A stretch of DNA of 64,000 nt from Rapana venosa (taxonomy: Eukaryota > Mollusca > Gastropoda > Neogastropoda > Muricidae). A program made the position numbers and the translations under genes. The DNA lies in NCBI GenBank assembly GCA_028751875.1, contig CM054151.1, forward strand, positions 35,529,745 to 35,593,744, in the 5' to 3' direction. The notes beneath the pieces were generated by a model that was given only the letters and a program-made list of their open reading frames with translations, did not search any database and was not told where the DNA came from. This document shows positions 1 to 12,449 of this stretch, piece by piece (the first letter of the stretch is position 1; each line of letters begins with the position of its first letter).

Positions 1-1933
1 CGACTCCAACTATGTAGGACTCACACGATACTCCATGATAGTAGATTGAACCTACAGCATTCCACAACCCGCCCCCTGTGTACATATCTAATATAAGATA
101 ATCCACTATTGCTTCCTCGATACCATAGATATACTCACAAGCCTGTAGCGGACACATCCACTAGTCTACAGAGTGACTGGAACTGAAAATCATAGAACAT
201 CTCACAAATCAGAGTCATTTAGCTCCATAGCAATCAGTCTGCCCTAACACAGACAAATGCTCTCCCTCCTATCTCAGCATTTTCACATTGTCTAAACTGG
301 CTAATGTAGTTAAGAACTGTCAGGCTTGGTCTATTCTTTTTCAAAATATCTGGGAGAACCAGTCAATCCGCGTTCCTCCCCACCACACACTCCCAGTCCT
401 CCCCCATCTCCCACACACTTCTATATTCTCTCTATAAGACTGTTTCCTACTTTCTCAATTCAATGTGTTTCATATTTAAATAACACTAAACTTCACTCAT
501 GATTGCTAATAGTTACCATGTCTTTACAACTTTTCCTCACTCATGATATTGAATCACGGCATTTATTCCTACACACTCTTCTGTATACATTTACTTTTAG
601 TACACCCAATGCAAAGAACAACTAGCTTTAACCTTCCCTTACTTTCTTCGCTCATCTATGTTATTTCCATAATATCCACAGTCTGCTTCTGTAAATCAAT
701 GTTACTCCATCCCAGCCTCAAATCTGATGATCTCAATCAATAAATAACACTCTCTTACAATCCTCTCTCCCGCATATAACTTCTTATCCTTGTCAATTAA
801 CTTCTATAATGATATTACCTAGTATATATTATCATACGCAATGTCTACCGCCCTGTGCCAACATTTAGATTTCTATTTGCTTATTATGTCTCAGTTCTAT
901 CCATAATATTCTCGCAACATCGTTCTTACATTCATTAGTCTAAGGATTTTATTTGTCTTCTCTAATTGTTCAATTATTTATATGCATGTCTAATGTCACA
1001 ATATTCATCTCATCATACACATTCATCTATTCTGTCGCACTATTATTATCTTCCATAAAATGTCTATACTTTATACCCTCCCCTCTGTATAGTTTCCTAA
1101 ATTCACATAAATTCACCTGCAACTGTAGTAATTCCGACTGTGTTATAATGTGTCTCAATCTCTACTAAACATATCATATAATAATACAGTCTCCAACTCT
1201 CGCGTGTACTAACATGCTGTGCTACTCCGAAACTCCTCCTACTTCCATCTCACACCGTCCCACGCTCATAACAAATAATTCTTGACGCTGTGCTTCATTA
1301 CCATTTGGTGTCTCATTTCTAATTATGTTTTAAATTATATTTATTATCTATTCAATTTGTGTCTTCCTATTCTACCCTCATATCGTAATTTTTATATATG
1401 TCTGTCTCTTCTAATTGCATTAACCATTTTTACTAGTAGTCATCTATTCTCATGTTAATTGTTTATTATATTGTCATTATCTTTTTTAGTTGTCCACATT
1501 GATAATCTCAGAACTTTATCCCGCTCTTTCTACATGTAACTTACAGATTCTTGATACAGCCATGATTAGACTTTTTGAACTCATTTAACCATTATCACTC
1601 TTAATAATTTCTACTGACAACGTAATGTCCTATCGTATCACTCAGAATCATTTCATACAAAATTCCACTATTCATCTCATGTTTTGTAAATGATCATATA
1701 TTTAATAATATGACACACCATTTCTGCAGTCTATCATACATCTGTCTATCTCTTTATTAATCAATTGTACAACCTATAAATTGTCACTCATCTATAATCT
1801 CTCTCATCAGTAGCCCCCCCTCCTACCCTTAGTTTATTGTTACATCACCTGTGAACTCTATTATGTACTCCTTATCACTATCAACAGACTTAATGCACAC
1901 TACCTTCAAATAATAATACCTCCCAAAAACAAC

Positions 1934-1973
<40 letters not shown>

Positions 1974-2110
1974 ACTCAACACACTAAACTACACAACACA
2001 ACAAACCACACACACTATCTCCATTCCCCATTCCAACCAAAAACCCCTCCCCCCCCATTACCCCCCCCCCCCCCCCCCCCACCCCCCCCCCCCACACCCC
2101 CCCCCCCCCC
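1..2110. other. G-poor, low-complexity AT/CT-rich stretch with poly-C runs; no gene seen
   Basis: The + strand is almost free of G for about 2 kb, with many short TATC/TCAT/ATTT motifs and no persuasive open frame on either strand. Poly-C runs occur at about 1929-1973 and 2057-2110. I recognise no protein motif, splice pattern or SINE here. The strong strand asymmetry is visible by eye. It could be a degenerate pyrimidine-rich satellite or poor consensus at a contig end; I cannot tell which. Confidence 0.6.
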
Positions 2111-3570
2111 ACTCCCAAAGTGATGTATACTTCAAAATGAGAGATTGCTTGTCAGATGCATTGAATGCTTTCAGAAAAGTCATCTTTATGTAGAATCTAA
2201 AGTATATAGAACAGTCTCGGTACTCCTGTATTCTGTCGGATTCATATGAAAATAAGTACATTTCCTCTCTAACACCCCATCCCTCCCCCCCCCCATCCCC
2301 CCCCCCCTCCCCACCGCCACCCCTTACACCTCTTTCCCCCCCCCCCCCCCCCCCCCACCCCCCAACTTCCTGCGTCGAATCGCGCTAGTGATGAGAGTTT
2401 CAGTTTGTTTGCAGAGAGTCGTGACAAAGACCGTATTCCTCACTTCTCATACAGGAGCATCTGACGAGAATGCACTCTCATATGAAGCAGGAAAATGGGA
2501 CGTCCAACAATAGGACTCCTTCTACTCCTAAGATCTGATGCTATTATCCGCTTACACTGATCCAGTATTGTGTGAGGATCATTGCGTACCGTGAAGAGAA
2601 TGTCAGTGTAATTTTCCCCCCCCCCCCCCTGGTGGAAGGGTAAAGTGCTGAAACATGAGCGCCTCTGAGGCGTATCTGCTAAGACGGTCACGGGCCTTCT
2701 GCATATTTACTGAAAGTGGACCACTGCAGCAGACTCACGATTCTTTAATGCGTGCTTCTTGAGACTGGGTGAAATGCGCAGTGATGTTATCTACGCCCTC
2801 GCACAGCTGAGTGCTCTCACTGATGCGTATCCGTTTGCACCGATGTCGGCAATGTAGACAAGGCGCATGATAGGTAAGTCAAAGCAAGTTCAAAGGCAAG
2901 AGAGAATATAATACTTGTGTTGCGCAGAATTATCTAATACCTATTGGATTTATTGAGAAAGACTCTGATAAGTGAGGAAGGCATACTGTAGAGCAGAAAA
3001 AAGTAGACAGAAGTCGTTTTGAATAGTGATAATATATTGTGCACAGACTGCAGTTTAGACATCTGAGACATCCGCAATAACGAGAAGAAATCAGATTAGG
3101 AGTCTATGACGAACTGTGCGTGGGAAACAGTTCTAAAGAGAGATCCAGGCTGTCTATGTCTGCTCGGAAATATGTGAATAAGCTATGGGATGTGGCAGAT
3201 CCGGAGTAAAGCTAATATACATAGAATATATTAGAAGATAAACGAATAAGAAACTAGACCGCAAGAATGTTATCAACGATATCTATGTTCGTGGAGTGTT
3301 GTCGATTGAGATGACTAATTTGGTTACAAGAACTGTTAGTACAGAAGATCGCAGCGACTGCGAGCAAGAACTGTATATGGAACAAGCGCGTAAGAGACTA
3401 ATATATCTATTAGTTGGTGTTCGCTGAAGTTTCGGTCGATCTGATGACTAATGCGGAACTTTTAAAGTTTATCAGTTATACTATCCAGATGAAGCACTTC
3501 TGCCTGGTATCATCAAACTTTCTCTTCCCTCCCCCTCCTATATTTACAAATCCGCCCACCACTTAGAATA
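2110..3570. other. Unassigned stretch upstream of a degenerate LINE
   Basis: C/T-rich poly-C clusters (2280-2360 and 2618-2632) give way to a G>C purine-rich sequence with no recognisable open frame. By position it could hold the remains of the 5' (endonuclease) part of the LINE that follows, but I found no endonuclease motif, so this is only a suggestion. Confidence 0.35.
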
Positions 3571-5480
3571 TTAAACGAGTTAAATTTAAGATAAACCACC
3601 ATGCTCTTTACTGCCGGAATTTAATGCTGGCCATGCAGTACGATGACAAATTGGTTAAGAACAATAGAAAGATAGCAGACTTTAAAGAAGCAAGAAATAA
3701 TGAGGTACTGCTATGAAAAGAACATTGACTCGCTGTAAGAATAATATTTTAGTATCTGATCTCATCAAAATTAAAGAGACAAAAGAATTGTATGGAAAGT
3801 ATCAATCAGCTAAGCTCATAAAACATCTACATCTACTCCTACTGTTTCTGTTATAACTGAGTCTGCTTGTGAAGATCATATTAAACAAGCATTGGTTTGC
3901 GTTACTAGTGAGGCGAAGGTTATTTCTAGCTAATCAAGTACGAAAGGATATGTTTTGTCTGTCACTTAAACACTTTTGTGGATCCAGAAATGTACATTAA
4001 ATTCAAGTTTAATTATATCACTAGTTCATGAGTATACAATGAATTGTGTTCGCTAAAACAATTTCATGAATGCAATGGAGTAGCAGTGGAATCTAGCACA
4101 GTCAAATATGAACGGTTCAGCAACCCATAATATCTGAGCATATACATACATTTATAATCTTTGTCAATTCGAAAGATGTCTATTTTCCTCAAGCTTGTTT
4201 AGAGATGACGCCTAAAGTGTTTGCCTTGTTCAAATCTGGTGACGCCAAAAATCCTGTCAAACTTACTAGAGCTGCTATATCTAGGTCCGTGTCTTGCATT
4301 GTCTAAGTCCTACGTGAAAAGTCTCATCTGCTACTGAAATAACCTTCAGCTCGGGTTTTACAAATTCACGAAGCTGGTTTTATTCATTCTATCTAGTGCA
4401 AAGCGGCAGTTATGAAAACATCTTGTCACACTTGCTTTACTACCTAGTAGAACATGGTAATGAAAATATTAACAATGGTGACTTTTGTTTTGGGGTAGTA
4501 ATTTGTTGATTTTGCTAAGGGCGTTTTGACACCATTTTTGACGCCATGATCTTCTAATAAGAATATCATATTGTGTTGTTTGTTTGGCTTATGTTCAGAT
4601 ACAGTTAGACTGTTATCCTCATTTCTTGTAACAATTCAGCGGCAGGTCATAATTCTTCATAGATGTGCAATATTCGCTTCGCAGTCTGATGCCACAGATA
4701 ACATTGCGTGTCCCCCTAGGCCTCGACATCCGCTTCTTGGGGCGCCAGAGATTGTATTTGTACGTATCTATATTAATGTATCTGGTCCATTGAATATTTC
4801 ATCGATTTAGACTTGTGAGCACTGTATTCAGCGAAGATGTTACGGACTATTCTTTACTAAGGATAAAAAAGCAAATGTTATATCGTACATCTTCTACAGA
4901 AGAAGATATGATATAACTAACGTTCTGTTGTGTGCCTGATCTGAGACCACGTGGCTATTGATTCCTAAAAAATTCTAAGTTCTATGTTAGTCACAACGAG
5001 ACAAAGAAGACAAAATATGATAGTGTATGCAAGATGTTCTGAAAATATATTCAGGGATCAGAGTAGTAGAAGAGGTTAATATCATAATTACGTTGGCCAC
5101 TCTATTCGCTAGGACAAATGCAATCTTTCTGTTCCCGATGCCTCGTATAGTTTCAATTTTGTCATTAAGAAAGTTAGTCCACTAGATGTGATATTTCAGC
5201 TTCAATGTAATAAGCATATTCCTTGATCGTGAACACTCGACAAGATATGTTCTTTTATGTGATACTACAATCCTAGGTATTAGTGGATTATGCTGGTCAA
5301 CATGTTGGGGACTGCAAGTAAAAGAACTGCTCGTAAAAAGGACTTGCGAGTATGACAGACGCTCCATGAGATATTAATACTCCTTAATTATCTTTGCAAA
5401 ATGAAGATTACAAAAAACTCATATTTTACGCATTAAATCAGATTAGCCATTCAATAAGAAGTTCGTGTATTGCAATGTAC
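3570..5480 (+). mobile_element. Heavily degenerate non-LTR retrotransposon (LINE), reverse transcriptase region
   Basis: Frame-shifting translation gives LINE reverse transcriptase landmarks in the right order. FPQACLEM followed by KVFALFKSGDAKNP (about 4190-4256) matches the family pattern FPxxWKxAKVxPxFKSGDxxxPxNYRPIS. NNGDFCFGVVI and a broken DFAKGxFDTI (about 4470-4540) correspond to the palm region around the first catalytic Asp. A broken GVPxGxxxG...YIN block (about 4705-4775) matches GVPQGSxLGPLLFLIYIND. An LVWG-like thumb remnant lies near 5290-5320. No reading frame survives more than about 80 codons. The KSGD...NYRPIS style suggests the CR1/Jockey side of LINE diversity, but the clade is inference. 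The damage is far beyond that of the other LINEs in the window, so it is either an old copy or very poor consensus. Confidence 0.7.
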
Positions 5481-6407
5481 AAGATTATGGATTTAGATTC
5501 GCTACGAACATCCTGATCTGTATGTTTAAAATTTGTTATCTGAGTTATTCGTGGAATAAAAGTATTCGTATTCGTATTCCCCGCCCCTAGGAGATTATGA
5601 CTTATTATGTCATCTTGGTTTTATTCAGGTAGTAAGCTAGGTGTAGCAAAATTATCCATGATTATCCTTGTAAACAGAAGAGCCTAGTTTTGTCTTGATT
5701 TAAGAAAGGAGAGTCACACAGATCTGCACGTTATTTGAAGGTTTGTTATGATTGAATTTCATGTTTTGCATAATGTTACTGAAATCCTTGTTCTCTAGTA
5801 GTCATTAGCACACAATTCATGTTTATTTAATCTGTAGTAGTCATTAGCAGCACAATTCATGTTGTAATGAGGATTTCATTTTTCTTCTATCGTCTCTTTG
5901 CTGTTGTGTTGTGTTGGTTTGTCTTTTTGGTTTCCTAGATGTTCCTGTTGATCTCTATTTCTGTCTTCACACTAGTCCATAACTCTGGTAAGCTACTGCC
6001 CCACTCCCACCTCCCCTGACACTCTCTATATCCTTGACATGTTAGTTGCGCGCGTGTGGGATATTGAGTCCGTCTTGCCTGTCTGTCTCTTTTAGTCGTC
6101 TTTCTGTTCTACGCTGTAATAGTTGGTTTCTGAGTCGGTGGTTGTGTGTGTGTGGTGGTGGTTTTTTTTTTTTTGTTTGTTCGTTTTTTTAATACGGAGT
6201 TTATATGTCTCGTGTTTGTTTGTTTTTTTTGCTTTCTTTTCCTTCTCAGTTGTCTCCCTTGTATGACACTCTGTCGTCATTGTATCGTGGTGTCTCATTT
6301 ATAGTGTTTGATCATGAATGAATCTTACTATTTGAGGTTTTCACAATTTTGGTGTGCTGTGTTAAAAACTGTGTGATAATGATTGTTTTGCTGGGTTTGT
6401 TTGGGGA

Positions 6408-6431
6408 TGGGGGGGGGGGGGGGGGGGGAGG
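6408..6431 (+). repeat. Poly-G tract
   Basis: This is a nearly uninterrupted run of about 23 G with a single A. Runs like this can form G-quadruplexes, and they are also typical sites of consensus length error. It sits in a TTTG-rich context. Confidence 0.85.
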
Positions 6432-7389
6432 GTTGTTTTATTTGGGGTTGTGTTTGTTGTAGGGTTTTTGTTTGTTTTTGGTTGGTTTTGATTGTTGATT
6501 GGTAGGTCGGTTCTGGTTGAGGTTATTTTTGGTTTTTTGATGTGTGTGTGTTTTCTGTTTGTTGTTTTGTGTGTGTTTGGATTATTTTTGCTGTCAGTGC
6601 ATATCATGGTTGTAAAAAAAGCCCTGAGCTGTATCGACCATTTACTTTCAATGAAAAAGTTTCGAGTTTCGGTTCGAGATTCGAGTTCTCTCTCTCTCTC
6701 TCTCTCTCGTCTCTCTTTCTCTCTCTCTCGTGCTGTTCATATCAATCGATTCAATACGTATCTCGCAGTGCGTGTTACTTTTCCTTGTAGAAAATCTGTG
6801 TGTGGTTAAGCGATTTGTCTCCTGCAGGAAAACTCTACCTTGGCTAATTTATTGTGTTAGGTGATGGTTAATGTGAGCGAGGTGTACGCACAACTTCGGA
6901 CACTGTAAAGTGACTGATTTGCTTTAATAGGGCGGTTGATAACAGGAGTTGCTATTGTTGAGACTGACAAAAACCAATGACAAAAATAGACGATGAAGAG
7001 AGTAGAGAACGACGAGAGGACTGCTCGGAGCTGCTGCCTCATAGTGATTTGTTCATGTCATGGCTGGGATTGAAAATGTTAATGCTGATATTGGAAATGA
7101 TGACAATTGATTAAACGATGTGTAATTCGGAATTATGACTATGATAACGATGATATTGGAAAATGATTGACAATGAATAACGATGATATTGGAAATATTG
7201 CTGCAATATTCCACTTTGCAATGTTTGGGATTTGCTTGCCTCATTCATCAAGTTATATTGGACAGTAATGTAAGTTATCTTTCACTTTGCTTTACACAAA
7301 AGAAGTCTAATGTAACCTCTGTAGTCTTTTCATTATGGCACTTTCGATAAGGACAATGCTAATGTTTCAAAGCGTGTCGTAGCGTTACC

Positions 7390-7429
7390 GCTCTCTCGTC
7401 TCTACTTCTCTTTACTACTCTCCGCTCTC

Positions 7430-7470
<41 letters not shown>

Positions 7471-7500
7471 CCTCTCCTCTCTCTCTCTTTTCTTTCCTTC
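7390..7500 (+). repeat. (CT)n microsatellite
   Basis: CT dinucleotides dominate, with sporadic T and C interruptions. Open frames across it translate to Ser/Leu-rich protein and are not genes. Confidence 0.9.
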
Positions 7501-9345
7501 TTCTCCTCCTTACTTCTTTTCTGTCTGTCTTCCTTTTTCTTCTTCGTTATGTTATCATTACACTATATGAGCTCGCTTCAAATTCTGTTTCGCTCTAATA
7601 CACTTGCCTCGTGTTTTTGAATGTAGCAAGGTGTAGCTTTTGTTGCGTTTTCATGAAGTTTAATGTATATTTAGTTGTGTCGTATGGATGAAAGCATGGT
7701 AGATCCCCAATCTGTTAATATGAATCAATTATAGGAGGGTTCTAGCTTGGAGAGTGGAACCCGCGCCATGGTGGTGTGAAACGCCGAAACCAGAGTGTGT
7801 TGCAAAAAATGCATTAGGTGAGTTGTGGATGTATCTAGAACAAGAACTGTTTTGTTGGATAAGATCATCTGTTGAAATCATAGGGTATAGACATTTGGCC
7901 TTATTGTGACTTATGCACTTAATGGATGCGGTTTTGGATTCGCAGCCTAGTCTGTTTCGTGTGACTGTCATCAGATTGTTGTTTATTGGTGTGGGGGACA
8001 TACTCTGAGGCAATTCTGGTAGCTGTGGACAGATTTCCGTGGTAATGTTGCTGCGTTGGGTGTTCTTGGTTTTAACAACCAGAAAAGTTCATCAGAAATA
8101 GGCGACTTCATCGACAAGGAAACTCTTCACTTCCGCTGAAAATATGTAAGTTACGCACGGGATGAGGGACGTTTGAGTGGTTGACTAATGATTTTTTCAG
8201 CCCTACGAAAATGAGTAGGAGCTAGCTGTACTCCACCTTTCGGAGGAACATTTCCTATTTGAAATTATAACAAATGTTTTCAAATGAATTCAAGAGCTCA
8301 GCATTCCTGTCGCTAGAGCAGAAAGGGAATTTATTGTAAGCTTGACCACTTACCTTAGCATTCGACACTTGACCAATAGGCTTTTGGTTGGGGCAAAACT
8401 GTATAACTGCGGGCATGTCTACATGACTCTAAAACACGCTTTTCCTGATTACTATTAGTATTTTTTGGGGGCATGCACTTTCGTGTCTCAATGAGCTCAC
8501 CCCCCATTATAAACAGTTGCTTAGTCTCGGACACCATCCCTAGATAAAGACTAATCCAAGGAACATCTACTCACAACGTGGCTTAGGATCTGTTGTATAA
8601 GTCATCGAACATGACTCGCGCCTTAGGAATGTGTTCCTTAACCATGAGGCTGATGAGATCTGATTTAAATGAGATAGAGTTGGTAGCATAGGACGAGTGT
8701 TGAAGGAGATTGTTTGTTGTTTTGTGTGACGTTCACCTGCAAGGCTTTTAAGCCACCTTGGTGTGGGTGTCACCAGAACATGCAGATGGTCTATAGAGAG
8801 CTATCCAGTGCAAGGATTCGGTGTGAGAGGTTACTTACAGCCACCCTGAAGAGAATGGAAACGAGTTTTTAGATATGTGGTCGTGTGGTGAGTTTAACCT
8901 GGTGTGTTTGTGTGTGTGATGAGCTACAGCGACTCGAGTGCCGAGTCTTGGAATGACGGCAGTTGTCTTCTACATTCATTGATAGTAGCTGTGGTAGATC
9001 CGCTTCTTCTTCTTCTTCCAGAGCAGTCTTAAAAGAGCACCAGTTAGAGAATGGCTATGTCGCGCTCGTAACAATAACGAATCCAATGAAAGACACGCCA
9101 CTTTAGGTTAGAGTTTTTCTTATTATCGCCCCAAGTCGAATACTGCCTAGTCTTCACTGCTTTGGTGTAGAAAAAGGGATCACCATTTAGGAAAATACTA
9201 CTACCATTGGGGAAACTGAGACTTGATAGGCATAGGAATGGAAAACAAGTTGCGAGTTTGTGATATAGTGCTCAGCATGAATTCCTGCGCGCTGTCATTG
9301 ATGGGACAACCTTATTTATCTATTTGATTTTTTTATAATTCTTTT

Positions 9346-9820
9346 AGTATTCGACGATAATGGATATGTAAGAGCATATGTTGATTTTTTGTATTTGTCA
9401 TCCGAGATACCGTAGTATGTTTGCTGGTTGTTGTTGTGAACTTCTGTATTTGTTCCCACCTGGCACACAAATAGATGCTCATACTCGTTACGAAAAGTCT
9501 TGTGAACAGGTATTTTTTTCGTGTGCGCAAGAAGCGTACATGCTCGCGCGTTCCGCACACGGGGAGCCCATCCTATGTTTAGTATTTCCACTCCTGGAGA
9601 GTGGAGTTGGGGTCGGTGGTGATTGAAGACTTTCATGCATCTATTCGTTTGGTATTAGTAGTCTCATCACTGAGTGGAACTTTTGTTGGCGAGAGTGGAG
9701 TTGCATGATGTTAATCTCTTGAGGGGAAAATATTACCTCCCTTGAAGGTGAATTGACCCTCGGGTTGTCAGATTGCGAGCGCAACGTTCAAAAAATCCAC
9801 TATGGCTAGCCTCGTCCCCG
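9346..9820 (-). mobile_element. Degenerate tRNA-headed SINE (family A), minus strand
   Basis: Read on the minus strand from 9820, the element opens with a GGGGACGAGGCTAGC head and a diverged B-box-like CCCGAGGGTCAATTC, followed by the CTTCAAGGGAGG block seen in other copies (for example 59700-59800). The body then includes the CACACGGGG...GCGTGTGCGCAAGAAGCGT segment near 9510-9570 and the 3' marker (ATTCGACGATAATGGA on the + strand) at about 9348. The order and spacing match the better preserved copies at 58535-58858 and 36513-36859, but many substitutions and indels make this an old copy. Confidence 0.7.
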
Positions 9821-9961
9821 TTTGCTCTACTTCAGTAGGAACTTTGTTCTGTAATATTAGACATGACTAGCTGCGCGCGAGGCTAAGGAACTTTGTCATG
9901 AATTTCGAGATAAAACATGATCCGCCTCAAAGCTAGTACACAGCAGTGAAGCGTTCTGAGT

Positions 9962-10275
9962 GTTGGGCTGGGGCGTTGGATGTTTTGTCCAGACAGGGAC
10001 TAGAAGTGTACACTCCCCTTTGCTGGGCGTTGTGATAGCAGTGACTAGAAAGTGTGACATACTTCGCCGCCTTTGCTGGCGGTGTGATGAGCGAGTGACT
10101 AGACAGTGTGACTACCCTTTTGTCTGGTGCGTTGTGTCAGCAGTGATAGAGAGTGTAATCTGTCCCCATACCTTTGCTCTTTGGTGCAGTCATTGTGTTT
10201 TAAAAGATTCGTAGTGGGGTGAGTACAGCAGTGTGACTAGATGTGTACATCCCCTTTGTCCTCAGGTGGTTAAAA
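9962..10275 (+). repeat. Minisatellite, about 50-bp unit, about five imperfect copies
   Basis: Units share GACTAGAxAGTGTGAC followed by CCTTTGCTGG and a GTGTGATAGCAGT-like end, seen near 10008, 10045, 10098, 10147 and 10235. Unit length drifts and the last copies are more diverged. No coding potential was recognised. Confidence 0.7.
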
Positions 10276-10307
10276 CAAGTAGAAGAAAATGAACTCAGAG
10301 GTGTTGG

Positions 10308-10380
10308 GCCCCCCCCACTGGCCCCCCCCCCCCCCCCCCCCCCACCCCCACCCCCCCCCCCCACTGCCCCCTTCCCCCCC
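10308..10380 (+). repeat. Poly-C tract cluster
   Basis: Runs of C are interrupted only by single A, T and G bases. On the minus strand this is a G-rich, potentially quadruplex-forming tract. Confidence 0.9.
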
Positions 10381-10867
10381 GTGAGAGTCTTTTTCTATCA
10401 GGAAACATCAGAATAAAGTTATTTACAATTTGAGAGGCTTTGCTACATCTATTAGAATTTGAGAATGTATTGTGTAGTGTGCTAGATATGTTGTTCATAG
10501 TGTTAATTTATCCTGTTGTTGTTGTTATTGTTGTTGTCATTGTTAGTAGTAGCTGTTTGTCTATTCAAGATTTGAAAATCTTTCGTCACACTTGGCGCGA
10601 GATTGATTAAAAGCGTTTAACGTAGCAGTGTTCTCTATGAGGTGTGAGTGTGCAGGCACTGTCTTGATGGTGTGTGTGTTCCATGAGGGATTTGTGTGTG
10701 TGTGTGTGCGTTGTGGGGGGTGGTACAAATAATCATCAGATAAATGGACAAATGTCTCTTGGATTTGTCTTAGCAATCTATTGGGGGCATTCTAATAGCC
10801 TCATTCTTTGGCGCCAGATATCCCAAGTAAGATATTGATTGTCATATTCGAGAATATATCGTATCTC

Positions 10868-11140
10868 TTACCTATCTATCTATCTATTCGATCTATTCTA
10901 TCTATTTATCTATCTACTATATTTATATGTGTTATCTATCTATCTATCCATATATCTGCTTATCTATCTGTTATCTATCTGTCTATCTTATCTAATCTAC
11001 TATCTATCTGTACATATCTATCTTTGTTATATATATATACCTGTCTGCGTTGTCTATCTATTATCAATAACCCTGTCTCCTTATCTTTCTATCTCCATCC
11101 TCCATCCATCCATCAATCTATCCCATACTCTATGTGAGTT
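10868..11140 (+). repeat. (CTAT)n tetranucleotide array
   Basis: Imperfect CTAT/CTATCTAT repeats give Tyr/Leu/Ser-rich open frames that are not genes. Array ends are diffuse. Confidence 0.9.
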
Positions 11141-11418
11141 CTATGCCAAGGCTTGTATGTATGTTTGTATGTGTGACCTGTTGTGCACGAGGGGCAAGTA
11201 ATAGAGGCTGGGTAGGGAAATAGTGGAACACACACCATTGCTGCAAGATCAGCGAATTCATGGCAACATGTGTGTACAGCAACCAGGCAAAAGAAGACTC
11301 AGGCAAAGACAGCAGCCTTTGGTCATCACATCTTTATTCAGCCCTCCAATACATCTGTACTGCTGTGTTTTGGTGGATGCTCTCTCTCCTATCTCTCTCT
11401 CTCTCCTCTCTCTCTCTC

Positions 11419-11451
<33 letters not shown>

Positions 11452-12440
11452 CTCCTCCTCCTGCGCCTCTGCCCTGTCCCTCTGCCCTTTGTTCTAGCCT
11501 TTGTCCCTTAGCACAGCTGACCAGGCTTGCCAACAGCTTTGTCCCTAGTCCACCCTAACCACCCTCTCTTTATATACCTGCCATCTCGTTAGTGTCATAG
11601 ACAGCAGTGACCAACTGCTAGTGTTTCAGCGTGAGTTTAGCCCAAGGTGAAGGAGATTTTGTGTTTTCTCATGCAGCTTCAGTGGTGATGTATCTTGCTG
11701 TCCGCGTAACGAAACTAGAATATTATATATCAAAATAACTAGAAGGTATAAGCATTAAGATGCTTTATTTGCATTTTGACAAAATTATTTGGCTGCCAAA
11801 ACTATTAAGCCATTAAAGCCTCCAACTAGATACCACTTTTAACAGCTGCACACTATAACTTTCGTAATGAAACATAAAAACTTCAACAAAACTAAATACT
11901 TATTGACTAGAAGAAAAACAAGATATGCACCACAGTTTGATACATATGCAATTATAACACAGATGTCCATTGAGAGGAGTTATTTATAATTTAACACAGT
12001 GGTGCGGAAAAACAGTTTCTGGTCTGCGCACACAAGCATGCTTCTTAAGCTGTTTGTATGATCAAAATATAACTCTAATACTACAAGATTATTCACAACT
12101 AACTCTTCCAATCTTATATTTATTCATAACCAAACCAAAACTCCCTACATTTTATTTTTATGTCTGCATTTGGGAGAATTTTGTTCGACAAATTTAACTT
12201 GTTTTTAAAAAAAGAATGGCAGTTTGTAACTTTTAGGCTACCTCTGTACACCTTCGCCCTTTCAATCTACTACTACTTTTTTGAGCTGTTTTTTTGATCT
12301 AAATGAGTTTATTCCAATGTTTTTCAATGCACAATAAATGATTTTTTAAAAAATTCCCCTTAAAATTTAAAAAATTTGAATGCTTTTCTAGCTTAATGTT
12401 TGGGTACATACCTACCTATACTATATGATGCAATTGATGA
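11141..12440. other. Unassigned sequence with a CT microsatellite
   Basis: A CT/CTC tract lies at about 11378-11460. The rest (11560-12440) is ordinary AT-rich sequence without a recognised repeat or open frame. It could be intergenic DNA or intron; nothing further can be supported. Confidence 0.5.
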
Positions 12441-12449
12441 AAAATTTTG

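Larger units (their letters stand above)
5480..9340. other. Unassigned sequence with microsatellites; no gene seen
   Basis: This stretch contains a poly-G tract (6408-6431), TG/TTTG-rich sequence (6120-6240 and 6430-6600), CT tracts (6690-6730 and 7390-7500) and short internal repeats. A roughly 28-bp direct repeat lies at 5793-5861. A thrice-repeated motif containing GATATTGGAAA lies at 7085-7200. Short open frames are scattered without codon-like quality. I recognise no transposon protein or tRNA-like promoter. Confidence 0.5.

Noticed and set aside
10868..11140. CRISPR-like or regulatory regular array
   Set aside because: Ordinary CTAT microsatellite; no spacers, and the host is eukaryotic.
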